This document shows, one piece after another, positions 36,816 to 48,791 of a stretch of DNA of 64,000 nucleotides. The stretch is from NCBI GenBank assembly GCA_001179505.1, contig CDMY01000307.1, positions 28,699 through 92,698 on the forward strand, in the 5' to 3' direction. Each line of letters starts with the position of its first letter. Within the stretch, counting starts at the first letter, position 1. The notes under the pieces were generated by a model. It ran no database searches and was not told where the DNA came from. It saw only the letters and a list, made by a program, of their open reading frames with translations. The stretch comes from Vitrella brassicaformis. Taxonomy: Eukaryota; Sar; Vitrellaceae. The translations under genes were made by a program, and so were the position numbers.

Positions 36816-38839
36816 ATGGAGCCATCAAGAGGCCCTGTTGCTCATCGCAGCGATAGCAGCTCTTGCTGTTCCAGCAGCCGCCCGCAAAGCGGGAGAGGAC
36901 GACCCTCGAAGAGGCGACTTCATCTCGTCTTTCGGCTGTGCCTCACTGCTGCCGTCGCATCTGCTTTCCAGCCGTCCAATCATGCCTTCCACCATCCTCC
37001 TTCGCTCGTGCGGCGGCCGTCAGCAAGGCGGCCGCGTGCTATGGTGTCTGCGAGAAGGGGACCCCTCTCTCTCTGGATGAAGAGCTCAGACGAGCGGTCA
37101 GCGTCACTCCTTACGAGTGGAGGAGAGAAGAAGGAGCCCGCATCGTTGTTGGGTAAAGCGGCTGCTGATTCATCTTTCACCGGTCCTTTCGTCCGCTGGT
37201 TCAAGCGCCGCGCTTTGCTGGGTGTGGAGCCGTCACCCGAGCTGGCCGCCATCCTTATCGTCTATTTCGTCCAAGGTGCGTCCGGCCTCGCCCGCCTGGC
37301 GACCTCGTTCTTCTTCAAAGACGACCTGCAGGTGTCGCCGGCTGAGGTGGCTGCCCTTACGGGGCTGATCTACCTGCCCTGGTTCATCAAACCTGTCTAT
37401 GGCTTTCTGTCGGACGCTGTGCCGATCGCCGGATACAGGCGGCGGAGCTACCTCGCCTTGTCGGGTGTGCTTGGCGCCGCTGCGTGGCTCGCACTGGCCA
37501 ACCCAGACCTTGTCAACACACCCGCCACGGTCAGTGAGCGCACGAGACTCTGGTCTTTGTTTTGAATGATGGATGGATGGATGTGTGCAGGCGCTGGCGG
37601 CGTGCATATTGACGAACTTGAGTGTGGCTGTGGCTGACGTGGTGGCCGACAGCCTGGTGGTGGAGAGGACGCGTGACGGCCCGCCGGAGGCCACTGCCGG
37701 ATCGCTGCAGTCACTCTGCTGGGGCAGGTGAGGACACACAAGGGATGACACCCAAAACGACTCCATCTGATTTCTTTGGCTGCCTCCTTCCGCTCAGCTC
37801 TGCGATCGGTGGTCTGTTGACGGCCTACTCGTCCGGCTCTCTGCTGTCGTCACTCACCTCGCGGCAGGTGTTCGGTCTGACGGCGGTATTCCCGCTGCTG
37901 GTGCTCTTGATGGCCTTCCTCATCAACGAGAAGCCCGTCCACTTCGTCACCAACAACGGCGATAGCAGCAAAGGCGGGGCATCCCCACAGGTGAGGAACG
38001 TGGCCGTGTACGAGCAGGGCAAAGGGCAGGGCAGAGAGCTGACTGTGACTGAGGAGCTGGCGGAGCAGGCCAAGCGGCTGTGGTCGGCCGTCAAGCGGAA
38101 AGAGATCCTGCTGCCCACCCTCTTCCTCTTTCTCTTTCGCGCCACACCGAGCAGCGACAGCGCCTTTTTCTTCTTCCTCACGAATGACATCAAACTGAGC
38201 CCCGAGTTCCTCGGTCGAGTGCGGCTCGGAACCAGTGCCGGCAGCCTGGTCGGCGTGTGGCTGTACAACACTTTTCTGAAGGAGGTGCCCATCAAGAAGC
38301 TGCTCGTGGGGACCACGCTGGCCTCCCTGCCCATCGGCCTGAGTCAGCTGCTGCTCATCACACACGTCAACCGAGACCTGGGCATTCCCGACACCTGGCT
38401 GTGCTTCGGCGACGATGTGGCGGCCACAGTGCTGGGGCAGCTGGCATTCCTACCCACCCTTGTGCTCGCAGCGCAGCTCTGCCCTCCTGGTGTTGAAGGC
38501 ACCTTGTTTGCCACTCTGATGAGCATCTTCAACGCGGCTGCCGGTGTGGGCACCGAGCTGGGCGCCGTGCTGACATCGGCCTTTGGCGTGACCGACTCGG
38601 ACTTCACCAACCTGGGCGCGTTGGTGACCCTCTGCAACGTCAGCAGCCTCTTCCCTTTGCTGTTTATCAACCTGCTGCCCGACGGACGGCCGCAGTTGAG
38701 TAACCGTGATGGTGAAGACACAAGTGCAAAGGGAGCAGAAGGGAGTAGTGGGAGTGACGGCCGAGAGGCCGAGGGAGGGCGGGTGAATGGGTTGGCGGAG
38801 GGGAGGGAAAAGGCGATGGATAAGGTGGGGCGTGACTGA
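36816..38839 (+). CDS. BT1/FBT-family folate-biopterin transporter
   Basis: Three exons (36816-37529, 37591-37727, 37798-38839) sum to 1893 nt, 630 residues, in phase. A long Ser/Arg-rich N-terminus with a hydrophobic stretch ([19 protein letters not shown]) suggests a bipartite plastid leader. The body is a major-facilitator-like twelve-helix protein of the BT1 family: [41 protein letters not shown] (the diagnostic K-P-x-x-G-x-x-S-D after TM2), [50 protein letters not shown]. Relatives carry folates and pterins across plasma, plastid or other membranes. The charged Gly/Glu-rich C-tail is lineage-specific. It diverges from the gene ending at 36488. Confidence 0.9.
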
Positions 38840-39165
38840 GCCATACATACATGCGCATACTGACTGACGACCGTACGTGGGTTGGACGTCCGTGTGTGAG
38901 GCCCATCGCCTGTTTTGTCATGAGTTCTTCTGACGGCTGCTGGCGTGTGTGCGAGTTGGTTGTGTGCATGTGTCGGCGACGACCGAATGTGCATATGTAC
39001 AATAGTGAGTGGACACTCACATGTCTGTGTCGGAGGCGTCTGTAGATTTTCTGCCGTTCTAGAACGACCAACTAAATGAATGAGTCTGCACATCCATCAC
39101 AGGTATCTCACACCCGTCAGCACAATAGCACCATTTCCCATGCACCCAGGTAGCCAACACAGGCA
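38840..39165. other. short intergenic region between two convergent genes
   Basis: 3' flanks of the transporter (+) and the kinase (-). No gene or clear terminator recognised. Confidence 0.5.
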
Positions 39166-40765
39166 TCACTTTCTGAGGAATCCCAGCGGCAGCTGCGAAG
39201 GTGCGCATGGGTAGGGAGGCGTCTTGAAGTACTCGTGGGCAAGCGCCTGACACACACAACCAACTCACAATACAGCATTAGTCGCTGTTTGCCCGGCAGT
39301 GTTGTGTGCACCTACCTCTTTGGCGGAGATGCGCTGGTTTGGATTGAGGACGAGCAGCTGTCTGAGGAGGGCCAATGAGAGCTCCGACACGCCAGGCCCG
39401 AAGACCTGCCTGAAGTCCTGGGGTGGGGCGTAAGTGAACTCACAGTATCGGGGCAGATGCTTGGCGCCCTACACACAACACAAACAGACAGCTGTAATGG
39501 GCACCAACACAGACATGGATGGATGGATGGATGGATGGGCACCGGCCAGTTTGTTTCGGTGGGTGTCCCCATGACGTCGAATATCTTGGCCAGCTGATCC
39601 ACCTCTCCCTGACCGTTGAACAGCGGACGACTGCGCACACGACAGACATACACACACGCATCTCGATCCTTCCTGCCGGCCGGCTTGCTTGCCCACCCCA
39701 GCAGCATTTCAGCAAAGATGCAGCCGACGCTCCAGATGTCGACCTTGTCACCTGACACACACAGGCAGACCAGGTGGTCCACTCCACGTGTGTCCTCCTC
39801 TCTCTCTCCTGTGCTTACTGTACAGCCTGGCGAAGTAGAGCAGCTCAGGCGGCCGATACCAGCTGCGCACACGCACCAGGCAGGCACGTGCATATGAATC
39901 AGTCGTGTGCCCACGCCGGCATGATCCTCCCTGTATGTCTTTTCTTCCTTACATGGTGACGACTTGAGGCGTCATGGCCCGGTCGGGCGAGCCGTGGCTG
40001 CGAGCCAGACCGAAATCACCCAGCTTGATCTCACCTGACAACCATCGCACCACACAGGTGTGGTGTGTGCACTGGACAGTGGTGGTCATTCTGTGTTGGT
40101 CGCTCACCTTCTGCGTTGATGAAGACGTTTGCAGGCGCCAAATCCTTGAGAACGATGAGTGCACAAAGATGTATGTGAAGTGATTTCTTGCCCCTCTCTC
40201 ACCCTGTGAATGAAATACCACGAGTGCATGACCTCCAAACCTGACAAGACACGCACGAGCGCAGAACCATCCAGCTATGTGTGTGTCTGTGTGTTTGTGT
40301 GCTGCCGTCTGTCTGTCTGTCTGTCTGTCTCACCTTGCAGTATTTGCTGCATCATGCCCTTGATGTGCGCCTCAGTCAGCTGCGGATGGGAACCCAAAAA
40401 CTGAAGACACACCCGTGAGTGAGTCAGTCAATGAGTGAATGAACTAGCCGGTTGTTGCTTGCCTTCTTGAGATCGGTGTGCATGAAATCCATCACCAAGT
40501 TGACGAAGTCGCCCTCGGCATACACATCGATCAACTGCACACACACACACACACACAGACGTGAGAGAGAGTGCCTGTCTGTGTGTCTGTGTGTTCGTTC
40601 TCACCCCCATGACGTTTTTGTGTCGGATTTCCTTCATGATTTTGATTTCCCTGAGAACGGTGAAGTGGATGCCGGCCTCGCCCACCGGCAGCCGGCCGCT
40701 GTGCTGCTCCTCGTCGACACACTTGCGGTCCAGCTTGACCCGCTTGACGGCCACTATCCTAAACA

Positions 40766-40803
<38 letters not shown>

Positions 40804-41087
40804 TGGATGAGTGTTTCTGTGTGCGGCAACACTCACTTGTTTGTCGCCTTGTCCAGCGCCTTTGCGACCGTCCCATACGTCCCGGCGCCGATGTTGGCGT
40901 CCAACAAGGAGTAGCGACCGCTGCCCTGCAACAAACAAAGAAGCACACACGAATGCGACAAGCAAGCAATCATTCTCGGTTCTGTTGCTGGTCTGCTTAC
41001 CTTGCTGGTCGTGGTGCTTGGCGCCTGCGCCTCTCCCGTCGCCCCGCTCGCCGTCTGCATGGCCTCGGGAACACTCACCGCTGACAC
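39166..41087 (-). CDS. CDK7-like cyclin-dependent protein kinase
   Basis: About eleven minus-strand exons. Glycine loop [20 protein letters not shown]-type lysine IVAVKRVKL; cyclin-binding helix [16 protein letters not shown] (CDK7 has G-I-N-R-T-A-L-R-E-I-K); hinge [14 protein letters not shown]; catalytic loop [41 protein letters not shown] (CDK7-like T-loop, S-x-G-S-P-x-R); [37 protein letters not shown]-lobe [21 protein letters not shown]. It should be the TFIIH/CDK-activating kinase or a close relative. In the catalytic loop the usual HRDLKPxN Lys is Ala; the catalytic Asp and Asn remain. The start is 41087 or the in-frame ATG at 41060. It is divergent from the FY gene at 41238. Confidence 0.85.
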
Positions 41088-41190
41088 TTATCCATCGATT
41101 GGCCAGATCTGCGTCGGTTTGCCGTGCAGAATGCCCAAGAGGCCGACGCGATTTGTTTTTGCCTTCTCAGGAAGTCAAACAGAAGAACCT

Positions 41191-41200
41191 GAGCTCGCAG
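41191..41200 (+). promoter_or_regulatory. GAGCTCGCAG start-proximal motif
   Basis: Lies 38 bp before the ATG of the gene at 41238. The same core occurs at 31675-31684, 19791-19800 (minus), 43512-43521, 51368-51377, 9672-9681 and 25239-25248, mostly 25-40 bp upstream of a start codon. A candidate core-promoter or initiator element. Confidence 0.4.
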
Positions 41201-41237
41201 TGATGACGCGCACCAACTACTAGCGCAACACAGGGCC

Positions 41238-43274
41238 ATGGAGGAGCCTCGGAGTGGCCCGGCGGCGTCGGCCACGTCAGGCGCCTCCAACGCTGGCGGC
41301 TCGAGCAACCAGCATCTTCGCCTGTACCCCCTGGCACAGGTACGTGTTCCTCATTCATTTGGTTGATTGGTTTGCTGGTTCCGTCCATCCATCCATCAGA
41401 TGCTGCCGTCATCCCACGAGCGCTACACGACCGGCACGCGTGTGTGGATGGTGACGACCAAGAAGGGCAGGCAGGAGTGGGTGAAGGCCGACGTCTATCG
41501 CACTGAGGAGACCAGCGGGGCGACGAGAGTGTCCATGAGGGAGGTAGAGGGAACAGAGGAGTTCACTGTGAAGGTGCCGCACCAGCCCAAGGCATCGCCG
41601 CACGGCCGACAGGTACTTACGTCAGTAGGCAGAGCTGCCTCCACCTCCACTGCTTGAATGATCCTGTGTGTGTTCTGTCTGATGTGATGTGTGTGCAGGT
41701 CCACAAGGGCTTCAGGTTCGTCAAGACGGTACCTGTGCAGCGACCTGTAGATGAGGATACTGACAACGGCACGGTACTCGAGCAGCCACAGACACATGAA
41801 TGAAGCAAGCAGCCCACACTGCCTCCCTCCTCTCCGTTGGTTGCCTTGTTGTTCTGTCCGGCCATCAGCCTCGCCTGTTTGAGCTGCCCCAGGAGGTCGA
41901 GAAGGGCGTCCTTTGGCCCCTCCTCGGCGGCGACCTTGCCATCAGCCTGGCCCGCATCCGCACCACATGCCGCCTTGGCCGAGAGCGGGTCTCTGCGGAC
42001 CTCCTCAGATCGCTGATCGATGCACAGCTCACCGGCAAGGGCCTCCAGGACATCATCAGCTACGACCTCTCGTCCGTCGGTCATCTGCAGCGGTTCCTGT
42101 ACATCATCGACAACAGCGGCGAGTGGGCGGCGACGGTGCGCATCATCAGGGTGGCGAAGCATCAGCGGCGGAGTGGTGGGAAGTTGCCGATAGAGCTGAC
42201 CAGTGCTGATGTGTTGGGGGTGGGCGGCCGGGCGGTGTTCGACGGGCGGTGTGAGGCGCTGCGCCAGCTCTCACTCATCAAGCGTCACATCAACATGACG
42301 CTCGAGCGCCGCAGCAACGGCGAGGAGCAGCTGGGTGGGCGTCCACTGACCATCCGCCCACTTCACTCGCTGCCGGCCAACAGCCCCTATCGCAATGCAT
42401 ACGACTCGGCCAACCCCGTGTGTGAGTATCTAGGTGAGGGCGAGAAGGGAGGACTGCGGGCAATGGATTAGTTGGCTGCGTGTGTCTGTGTATGTCTGTT
42501 TGCAGGCTGTGTGTGTGCTTCAGTTCGCGACGCTGCGTTGAACAAGTGAGAAACATGGGCAGAATGACCCACACGAACACATTAACACATTGGCTGCACC
42601 GCTCTGCCATGATGTGTGTGTCTGACCAGGAAGCGTTATGGAGGGTCGCGAGTCGCGGACCAGGGGGCCACCCGGCACAACGATGCCACACGCTACGAGC
42701 GACTCGTCAGTCACACACACACACACACACACACAGACCCACGATTGCCTCACCAGCTGCCCCACTCCCTCATTGTCATACGTCCCTTTTCGCTTCAGCG
42801 GGATCTCGCCACTCAGCAGCCGCCCGTCTGGAACTGCCGCACCACAAGCACCAGCCACTGGGCGGGAGACGGAATCTTCAGCCGCGTGATAGTGCTGCAC
42901 GGCGACCAGCCCGGCCAGACCTTCGCAGCCCACATCTACATCCGCAGCTACTCCGACTTTGCCCGCGCCTACCTGCACACGACGGAGGGACCGGTGGATG
43001 GCAAGGAGGGTGCGGCGGCATTCCCCGAGACAGTGACGGTGGTGCGGCAGCTGATGGAAGCCGATGACGAACAGGCGGCGTTTGGCGACCAGCTAGCTGT
43101 AGCCCTCCCCCCAGCTGATGGCGGTGGTGAGGGTGAGGGTGGCGGGCAGACCGCAGGCAAGCACAAGGAGGGGCGGCACACGGACGAGCTATGAATGGGT
43201 CAGTGTGGACGGATGTGTGGCTGCCTGCAGGTCCTGCTGCGGCCGCATCATCGGCAGCGAGCGGCAGCGTGTAG
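41238..43274 (+). CDS. FY-family gene C with SH3-like N-terminal domain
   Basis: Exons 41238-41339, 41400-41612, 41699-41773, 41868-42433, 42506-42545, then two more. The first encodes a Ser/Ala-rich tail-like start; exons 2-3 an SH3/Tudor-like barrel (YTTGTRVWMVTTKKGRQEWV, VSMREVEGTEEFTVKVPHQ, VHKGFRFVKTVPV); exon 4 the RLFELPQEVEKGVLWPLLGG domain and GVGGRAVFDGRCEALRQLSL. The last large exon has RVIVLHGDQPGQTFAAHIYI and AYLHTTEGPVDGKEGAAAFP. At GGQTAG the gene either reads on to ...RHTDEL-stop (43194) or uses a GC donor (CAG|GCAAGC) to join a short exon GPAAAASSAASGSV-stop (43274). A conserved tail (GGGSTTIEDE, about 43286-43315) survives in another frame, a remnant of the longer gene D layout. 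Confidence 0.65.
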
Positions 43275-43543
43275 AGAGGGATGGGGGTGGCAGCACAACG
43301 ATAGAGGACGAGTAGCCCACAGTAGCCGACTTACTGACCCGCACGGACACGCACGAGGGGAAGGGACAGGGGAGGGACAGGGGAGGGGCTGACTGCAGGC
43401 GTTGACTGATGAGTGTGTGGATGGATGCATTCATGGGATGGATACGTGAAGGTGTTGTACAGTTGTGTGTTGGTCCAATGCGCAAATGATTCTTCTCCTC
43501 GTTTCGTGTGCGAGCTCGCGAGCGATTTCCCTGAGATGCCAAA

Positions 43544-46022
43544 ATGAGCCCTTCAGGCGTCCTGGTGGTCCTGTTGTGTGCGTTGTGGTGCGAGAAGGCC
43601 TTCGGTGGCGCGCCATGTCCGTGCAAAGACAGGTGCAAGAACCCGAAGTCGACGCATTCATCATGGCACGCATTCATCTGCAGATGCATGGCAGATCTCC
43701 CTTCTGTTTGTGTGTTGTCCACCACATTTCAGCCGTCTGTGCGAGCCCGTGCAGCGAGTGCCGTCCAAAGAGGTGTTTGGCTTCGGCTCGGCCTCGTGGC
43801 GCCAATACGACTGGGACGTCGTCACGACGTCTGAAAGATACACACCCGAATGTGTGCTGTGTATGCGATGTGCTCGTTTGCATCATCCATCAGCATTGCC
43901 TGGGCGAACGAGTCGGACACTGAGCTGCTGTGCCACGCACACAAGCACAAGTACAGCCACAGAGATGGTGCACATCGAGGGGTGGGTGGGATCACACGTG
44001 CATGTGCTTCTGTTTGTTTGTCCATCCAGTGTGCGGTTGATATCAGCGGCGAATCGGCCGGAGAAGGCCTTCCTGAACGGCTCTGAGGCAGCCATGGTCG
44101 AGTGGGTTCGGTACGCTTACACGAATGCACACACACATACAAACGGTGCACGGAAAAGAGTGTGTGTGTGTGTGTGTGTGTAGGTCGACCGTTGCTCGTC
44201 TGTCGTCGATTCACTTTGACGGCGTGACGTTCGACTACGAGGCGCCGATGGACCCCACCGACACCCACACACAGATGAAATACGCAGAGGTATGTGCTGC
44301 ACGGGTGTGGACGGATCCATGGACATCGTGTGTTGTGTGTGTAGCTGGTGAAACGGACCAAGGAGGCGCTTGCGAAAGAGCGGCCCGGCTCACAGGTAGA
44401 CAAGCAGGCAGGCAGGCAGGCAGACAGGCCTTGTGTGTGAAAATGGCTATGCCATGGAAATGTCTGTGTGGTGTGTGTTTGGCGTATGTGTGCAGGTGTC
44501 GGTGTGTGTGCCGTGGTCGCCGTATGACATCGACCAGCGGTCCTATGACTGGCGGGCTCTGGCTGATGCTGCCGACTTTCTCTATGTCATGGCATATGAC
44601 ATACAGAGCCAGGTACACGTTTCTAGCTCTGCGTGTCACATGGATTCGTGTGTGTATGTTTAAATCTGTGTGTGTGTTTACGTCAATGTTTGTGTGTGTG
44701 TGTGTGCAGATTCTTTCTCGGTGCATTGCGCAGCCGAACAGCCCCATTGAGGCGGCGAGATACGGCCTCAATGCCTACATGTAAGTGCGCACCCATCCAC
44801 ACTCCCTCACAGAATGACGGATGTCGTGTGTGTGTATGCGTGGGCATCAACACACATACATCCGCCCGCCCAGGCGTCTGTCGATCCCGCCTTCCTCTCT
44901 GGTGCTGGGCGTGCCCTTCTACGGCTATGTCTACGGGTGGGTGCATGTGCACATGTGGCTGACCTGACTGCAAGCGCCCATCTACACGTGACATATGTGT
45001 GTGTCACTGTCACTCACAGGTGCTTCAACACGACGATAGGCGACACGCCCATCTGTGCGATAGAGGAGGATCCATTCAGATCAGTGGCATGCTCCGACGC
45101 TGCGGGATCACAATGGTACACACGCACACACACGGATGCATATCGAGTACACACCTCTCTGTCTCCGTCTCTCTCTGTGTTTGGATGTGTGTATGCAGGC
45201 CGTTCCGTGACATGTATCGTGTCTACAGTGGCGAGCTGGCGGGCGTGTGTGTCTCTGGTGTGCATTGGGACGAAGCCACCCAGTCACCCTGGTTCAACTT
45301 CTACAGGTACACGCACAACACAGACACACGGCCCCACCCACATCCGACTGTGTGTGTGTGTGTGTGTGTGGATGCAGCCTGACAGACACCAAGCTGCAGC
45401 AGCAAGGGGAGAACAAGATGATGTTTAGACGGTATACAGAGGTGCACACACACACGGCTGCCATGGCTGCATCTATGTGTTCATTTGTCAGGTCGTTAAC
45501 ACCTTCTTCGTGCAGTGCCACCATCCAACCCCAACACATACCCGTGCGGCAGGTACGCACACACACACACGTGTGTCTCATTTACACCCACACTTCCTCC
45601 ATCCATCCATCCATCCATCCGTTCATTCTCGTGCACAGGCGTGGTTCGACAGCCCCCGCAGCATCAGGGCAAAAGTCAGAATGGCCAAGGATATGGGTAC
45701 GTACTTAAGTGGGGGTGCACATACACATGGCCAAATCCATCTCAAAAATCCATTTCAATGGCGTGTGTGTGTGTGTCTCCAGGTCTGCGTGGTGTGGGTC
45801 CTTTTGCCTTCGACCAGCTGCTGCCTCGGGACGGCGCTCAGATCAAGGCCTCGCCCGGTAATTCAGCATTCTCGTGCGCGCGTCCATCCATCCATCCATC
45901 CATCCATTCCTCAATCAGTGTCCCCTTATGTGTGTGCAGGGTTGAAGGATGCTGCTGGGGAGTTCTGGGGGGCGCTGGGAGAGATACGACAAGCCGATGC
46001 GATGACGGCAACCGGCCAGTAG
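43544..46022 (+). CDS. di-N-acetylchitobiase-like glycoside hydrolase family 18
   Basis: Multi-exon gene with signal peptide (MSPSGVLVVLLCALWCEKAFGGA) then CPCKD, as in lysosomal chitobiase. Landmarks in order: EVFGFGSASWRQYDWDVVTT; HFDGVTFDYEAPMDPTD, which contains the GH18 catalytic D-x-x-x-D-x-E (the Glu is the acid/base); VSVCVPWSPYDIDQRSYDW; DFLYVMAYDIQSQ; AQPNSPIEAARYGLNAY; LVLGVPFYGYVYG; CSDAAGSQWPFRDM; AWFDSPRSIRAKVRMAKDMG; LRGVGPFAFDQL. The enzyme would split GlcNAc from the reducing end of chitobiose-containing glycans in an acidic, lysosome-like or secreted compartment. Human CTBS aligns along the whole length. The GAGCTCGCGA motif lies about 32 bp before the start. Introns have conspicuous TG tracts. 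Confidence 0.85.
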
Positions 46023-46610
46023 ATGGAGACGCTTCCTTCGCGCCAACGCATGTGCGTGCGTGTGGCTATGCGTGTGGCTGTCCACGTGTAAGTGATGATT
46101 AGCTTGCCTAGTGGTGCGTGGTGTGTGTGGTATGTGGCATCCGGAAAGTAGGTCGTTGTTGCTGTTTTTCATTACATGTCGATACAACGTCATGCTACAT
46201 AGGGCTGTATTGGGTGGGCCATTTGGACTGCTCGGGACGGACAGAGACATCACGTCATGAAGCTGTCTTGGCGTTCATCCATCTACACAGCTGTTGTTCG
46301 AAACGCCTTTCACATCATGTGGCCATGATGTGGCCTCTTCGTCTCTCTTCTTCCCATCTTCTCTCCTCTCCTCTCCTCTATTTTGTGTACAGACCACCTG
46401 TGTATGCCCGCATGAACAAAACGACAAAAATGCCCTCGCCCATGCGTCCAGCACTTCTCCTTGTTTGTCTTTCCTTCTGCCTACTCATCATCTCAGTTAG
46501 CCACGCTGACCACTCCCCTCGTCCCTCTCCCCCTCTGCCTCTCTGCTTTTCGACTATATACAGAACCCTCGTTCAATAATGCCCACTGTCCACATCGGTC
46601 TCAAGAGAGC
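46023..46610. other. intergenic between convergent genes
   Basis: CT-rich sequence around 46330-46385; no gene recognised. Confidence 0.5.
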
Positions 46611-48791
46611 TCAGACAGAGAATCGATTCCCCTTCAAGCGGGTGAAGAACTCTTGAAGCGAGCGGAGAAACAAACCCTTTGGACGACGACGGGGGGCAGG
46701 GGTCTACATGACACGAAGCAACCATCGTTTCCTCCGCCTTGCCCTCACATCCACATCACTGCCTCATTGCCCTTACTTACCGGATCATCGGTGATGTCCT
46801 CCACCGCTCGCCCAGCAGGAAGCTCAAAGACGTATTCCTGGAACAGCAGCCGGGCCTTGATGTCCTCGCGTGTGGTCGGGTCCTTGGGCCATTGCGGCTT
46901 GATCAAGCCGCCTTGCGGGATGGCCCAGACGATGCGCCAGGTCTTCCTGCCATCCCCGATCGCTGGGCTTGTCCTCAAGTTGTCGATCAACGTTTGGTCG
47001 AATCCACTGGCTGAGTAGTCGCTGTCGGCGGTCACTTTGAAGAGGTAGATAACGTCCTCAGCGCTGTCGATGTACAGCGAGTCGATGGTCGTCCACTTCT
47101 TGGACACAGGCACCCAGAAGCCAGGCTCGTGCACGTTGGCATAGGGCCTCTTCTGGTCTCTGTTGCGAGAAAACAGACGAGGCTCACTGTCCTGCTGGGT
47201 GCTGTCCAGTGATACCCGGATCACACCCCTCAGCTTGTCCTGCGGCGTCTGCATCCTTGACGCTCGAGAGCTCCTGTCCATACGTGAAACATGATGGCTG
47301 AGGGGCTCCAGAGTTATCGGGCGCCTGGTCCTTGCCAGAAACTCATGGACGAGGCCCTCAAACAGTTTTTCTTTGCCGACGATCTTTCTGGGGTCCATGA
47401 TGATGTCGAGCTCATCTTTCAGCTCCTGCTTGGTCAGCTTCCGGATGAACTCGCCGAGGATATAAGACGAGCGCCAGACGACGTTCCCAAAGGTGTAGGG
47501 GCCGTGGGTACCGGGATCGAGCGACATGAGAACGGTCTCAGGGAACTTGTCAGCTACGGCACCCCTTGGGGCTTCTCCCCTCCATCGTCGGGCGTCTTCA
47601 TACTTCATAAAGGCAACGGCGAGTTTCACATCCTTCTTGAGCGAAGACAGAGGCCGCAGGTAATCGTGAATGATACCACCCGCATAGCGGCGCTTGTTAT
47701 CCATCTGGTCGAGCCACTCGGTGCCCTCAAGGGCCTCAGAAACCTCCTCCTCAGTCCAGGTGGGCATGAGCAGATTGAGTGTGAGCTCTTTCTTGAAATC
47801 GTTGTAATTATCATGGCGCGCCGATGCAGCCAGCAAGGCGCTGCCCGGCCACGCACCAAACAGGCCACCTTCGAAGCCTGCACCACACACACACACACAA
47901 CAAAAACACACAAAGAGAGAGAGAGTGTGTCACTCTCATACAGGCAGGCGTGCAGCCCCGTTCCCTCCCGCCCCGAGCTAACCGTCGATCAGTAGCCAGT
48001 CGCGCCGTAATGAGTCCAGCGGCTGCGTCTTTTGTAACTGGCGCAGCGTCTTTAGCGGGTCGAGAACGATGGCAAAGCCGTCCTTCGACAGCTCATACAC
48101 GTTCTGGTCGACATTCGATGTCCTGAATGAAAACCAGAAGGAGCGGGCAGGTCACATCACGTCTGGCCGCCAGCAAATCTGTGCTCACTGACCTCTTGGA
48201 GTTGTCCACGAACCAGATCTTGAAGTTCTTGCCTCGGTGCATCTCGCCTTTCAGCACGGCCAAGAAAAAGAGAAGAAACCAAGACAAGCCGACGCCCGGT
48301 GAGCCACGCAGCAGAACGTTGAAGTACTTCCCCGTCTTCCTGTTCAAGTTATTATGCCTGTCCATAATGATCTTGGCGATGTCAACATAGGCCTTGCGGA
48401 CCAACAACTTCTGCTCCTCCGTGAGTGGCAGCGTGATTGGTGCTGCCTCGAGGTTGATGGGATCCACTGACTCCCAGTATGGTTCAAGTTCGAGTCCGAC
48501 CCTGAAAACCGGCGGTATGGCTTCGGCGAAGGCCTGCAAGTCAGACAGACAGACAAGACGAATGCACAGAAATACACTCATCATGCCCAGCTGTGTCGGT
48601 CACTTACGTACCTCTCCCTCTGGCTCCTCTGCGTGAAGGGCAGTCGCCCTCTGCACGTGGCGATGAGTCGGGCGTTCCTGGCGAGCCGCCAGGGCAATCT
48701 GAAACGTGAGACGAGCCGATTGGCGCACGCCAGCCACCGTATGAGCGAGGGCAAGGCACGCAGTCAGGAGAAGGGAAAGCGCAGATGCCAT
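46611..48791 (-). CDS. Crinkler/RHS-like P-loop NTPase-related protein, secreted
   Basis: Start at 48791 with a signal peptide (MASALSLLLTACLALAHTVAG). Exon 2 reads FAEAIPPVFRVGLELEPYWE, then YFNVLLRGSPGVGLSWFLLF, a Walker-A-like loop in the context of the Crinkler/trypanosome RHS family (G-x-P-G-x-G-K-S-x-F). Exon 3 contains FAIVLDPLKTLRQLQ and RRDWLLIDG (Walker-B-like). Exon 4 follows with SARHDNYNDFKKELTLNLLMPTWTEEEV, typical of this family, and a long C-terminal region (IYLFKVTADSDYSASGFDQT). A final short exon probably ends FFTRLKGNRFSV-stop at 46611. The Walker lysine is replaced by Leu (GVGLS), so ATP hydrolysis is doubtful. In oomycetes related proteins are secreted effectors; in free-living protists the role is unknown. 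Confidence 0.7.

Noticed and set aside
41700-41803. A separate small gene ending at ...PQTHE-stop before gene C's F domain
   Set aside because: A donor at ACG|GTACTC joined to the acceptor before CCTCGCCTG keeps frame in both C and E, so the SH3-like part and the F domain form one gene.
44150-44185. Regularly spaced TG tracts as a CRISPR-like array or satellite
   Set aside because: Simple dinucleotide repeats inside introns; no repeat-spacer structure anywhere in the window.
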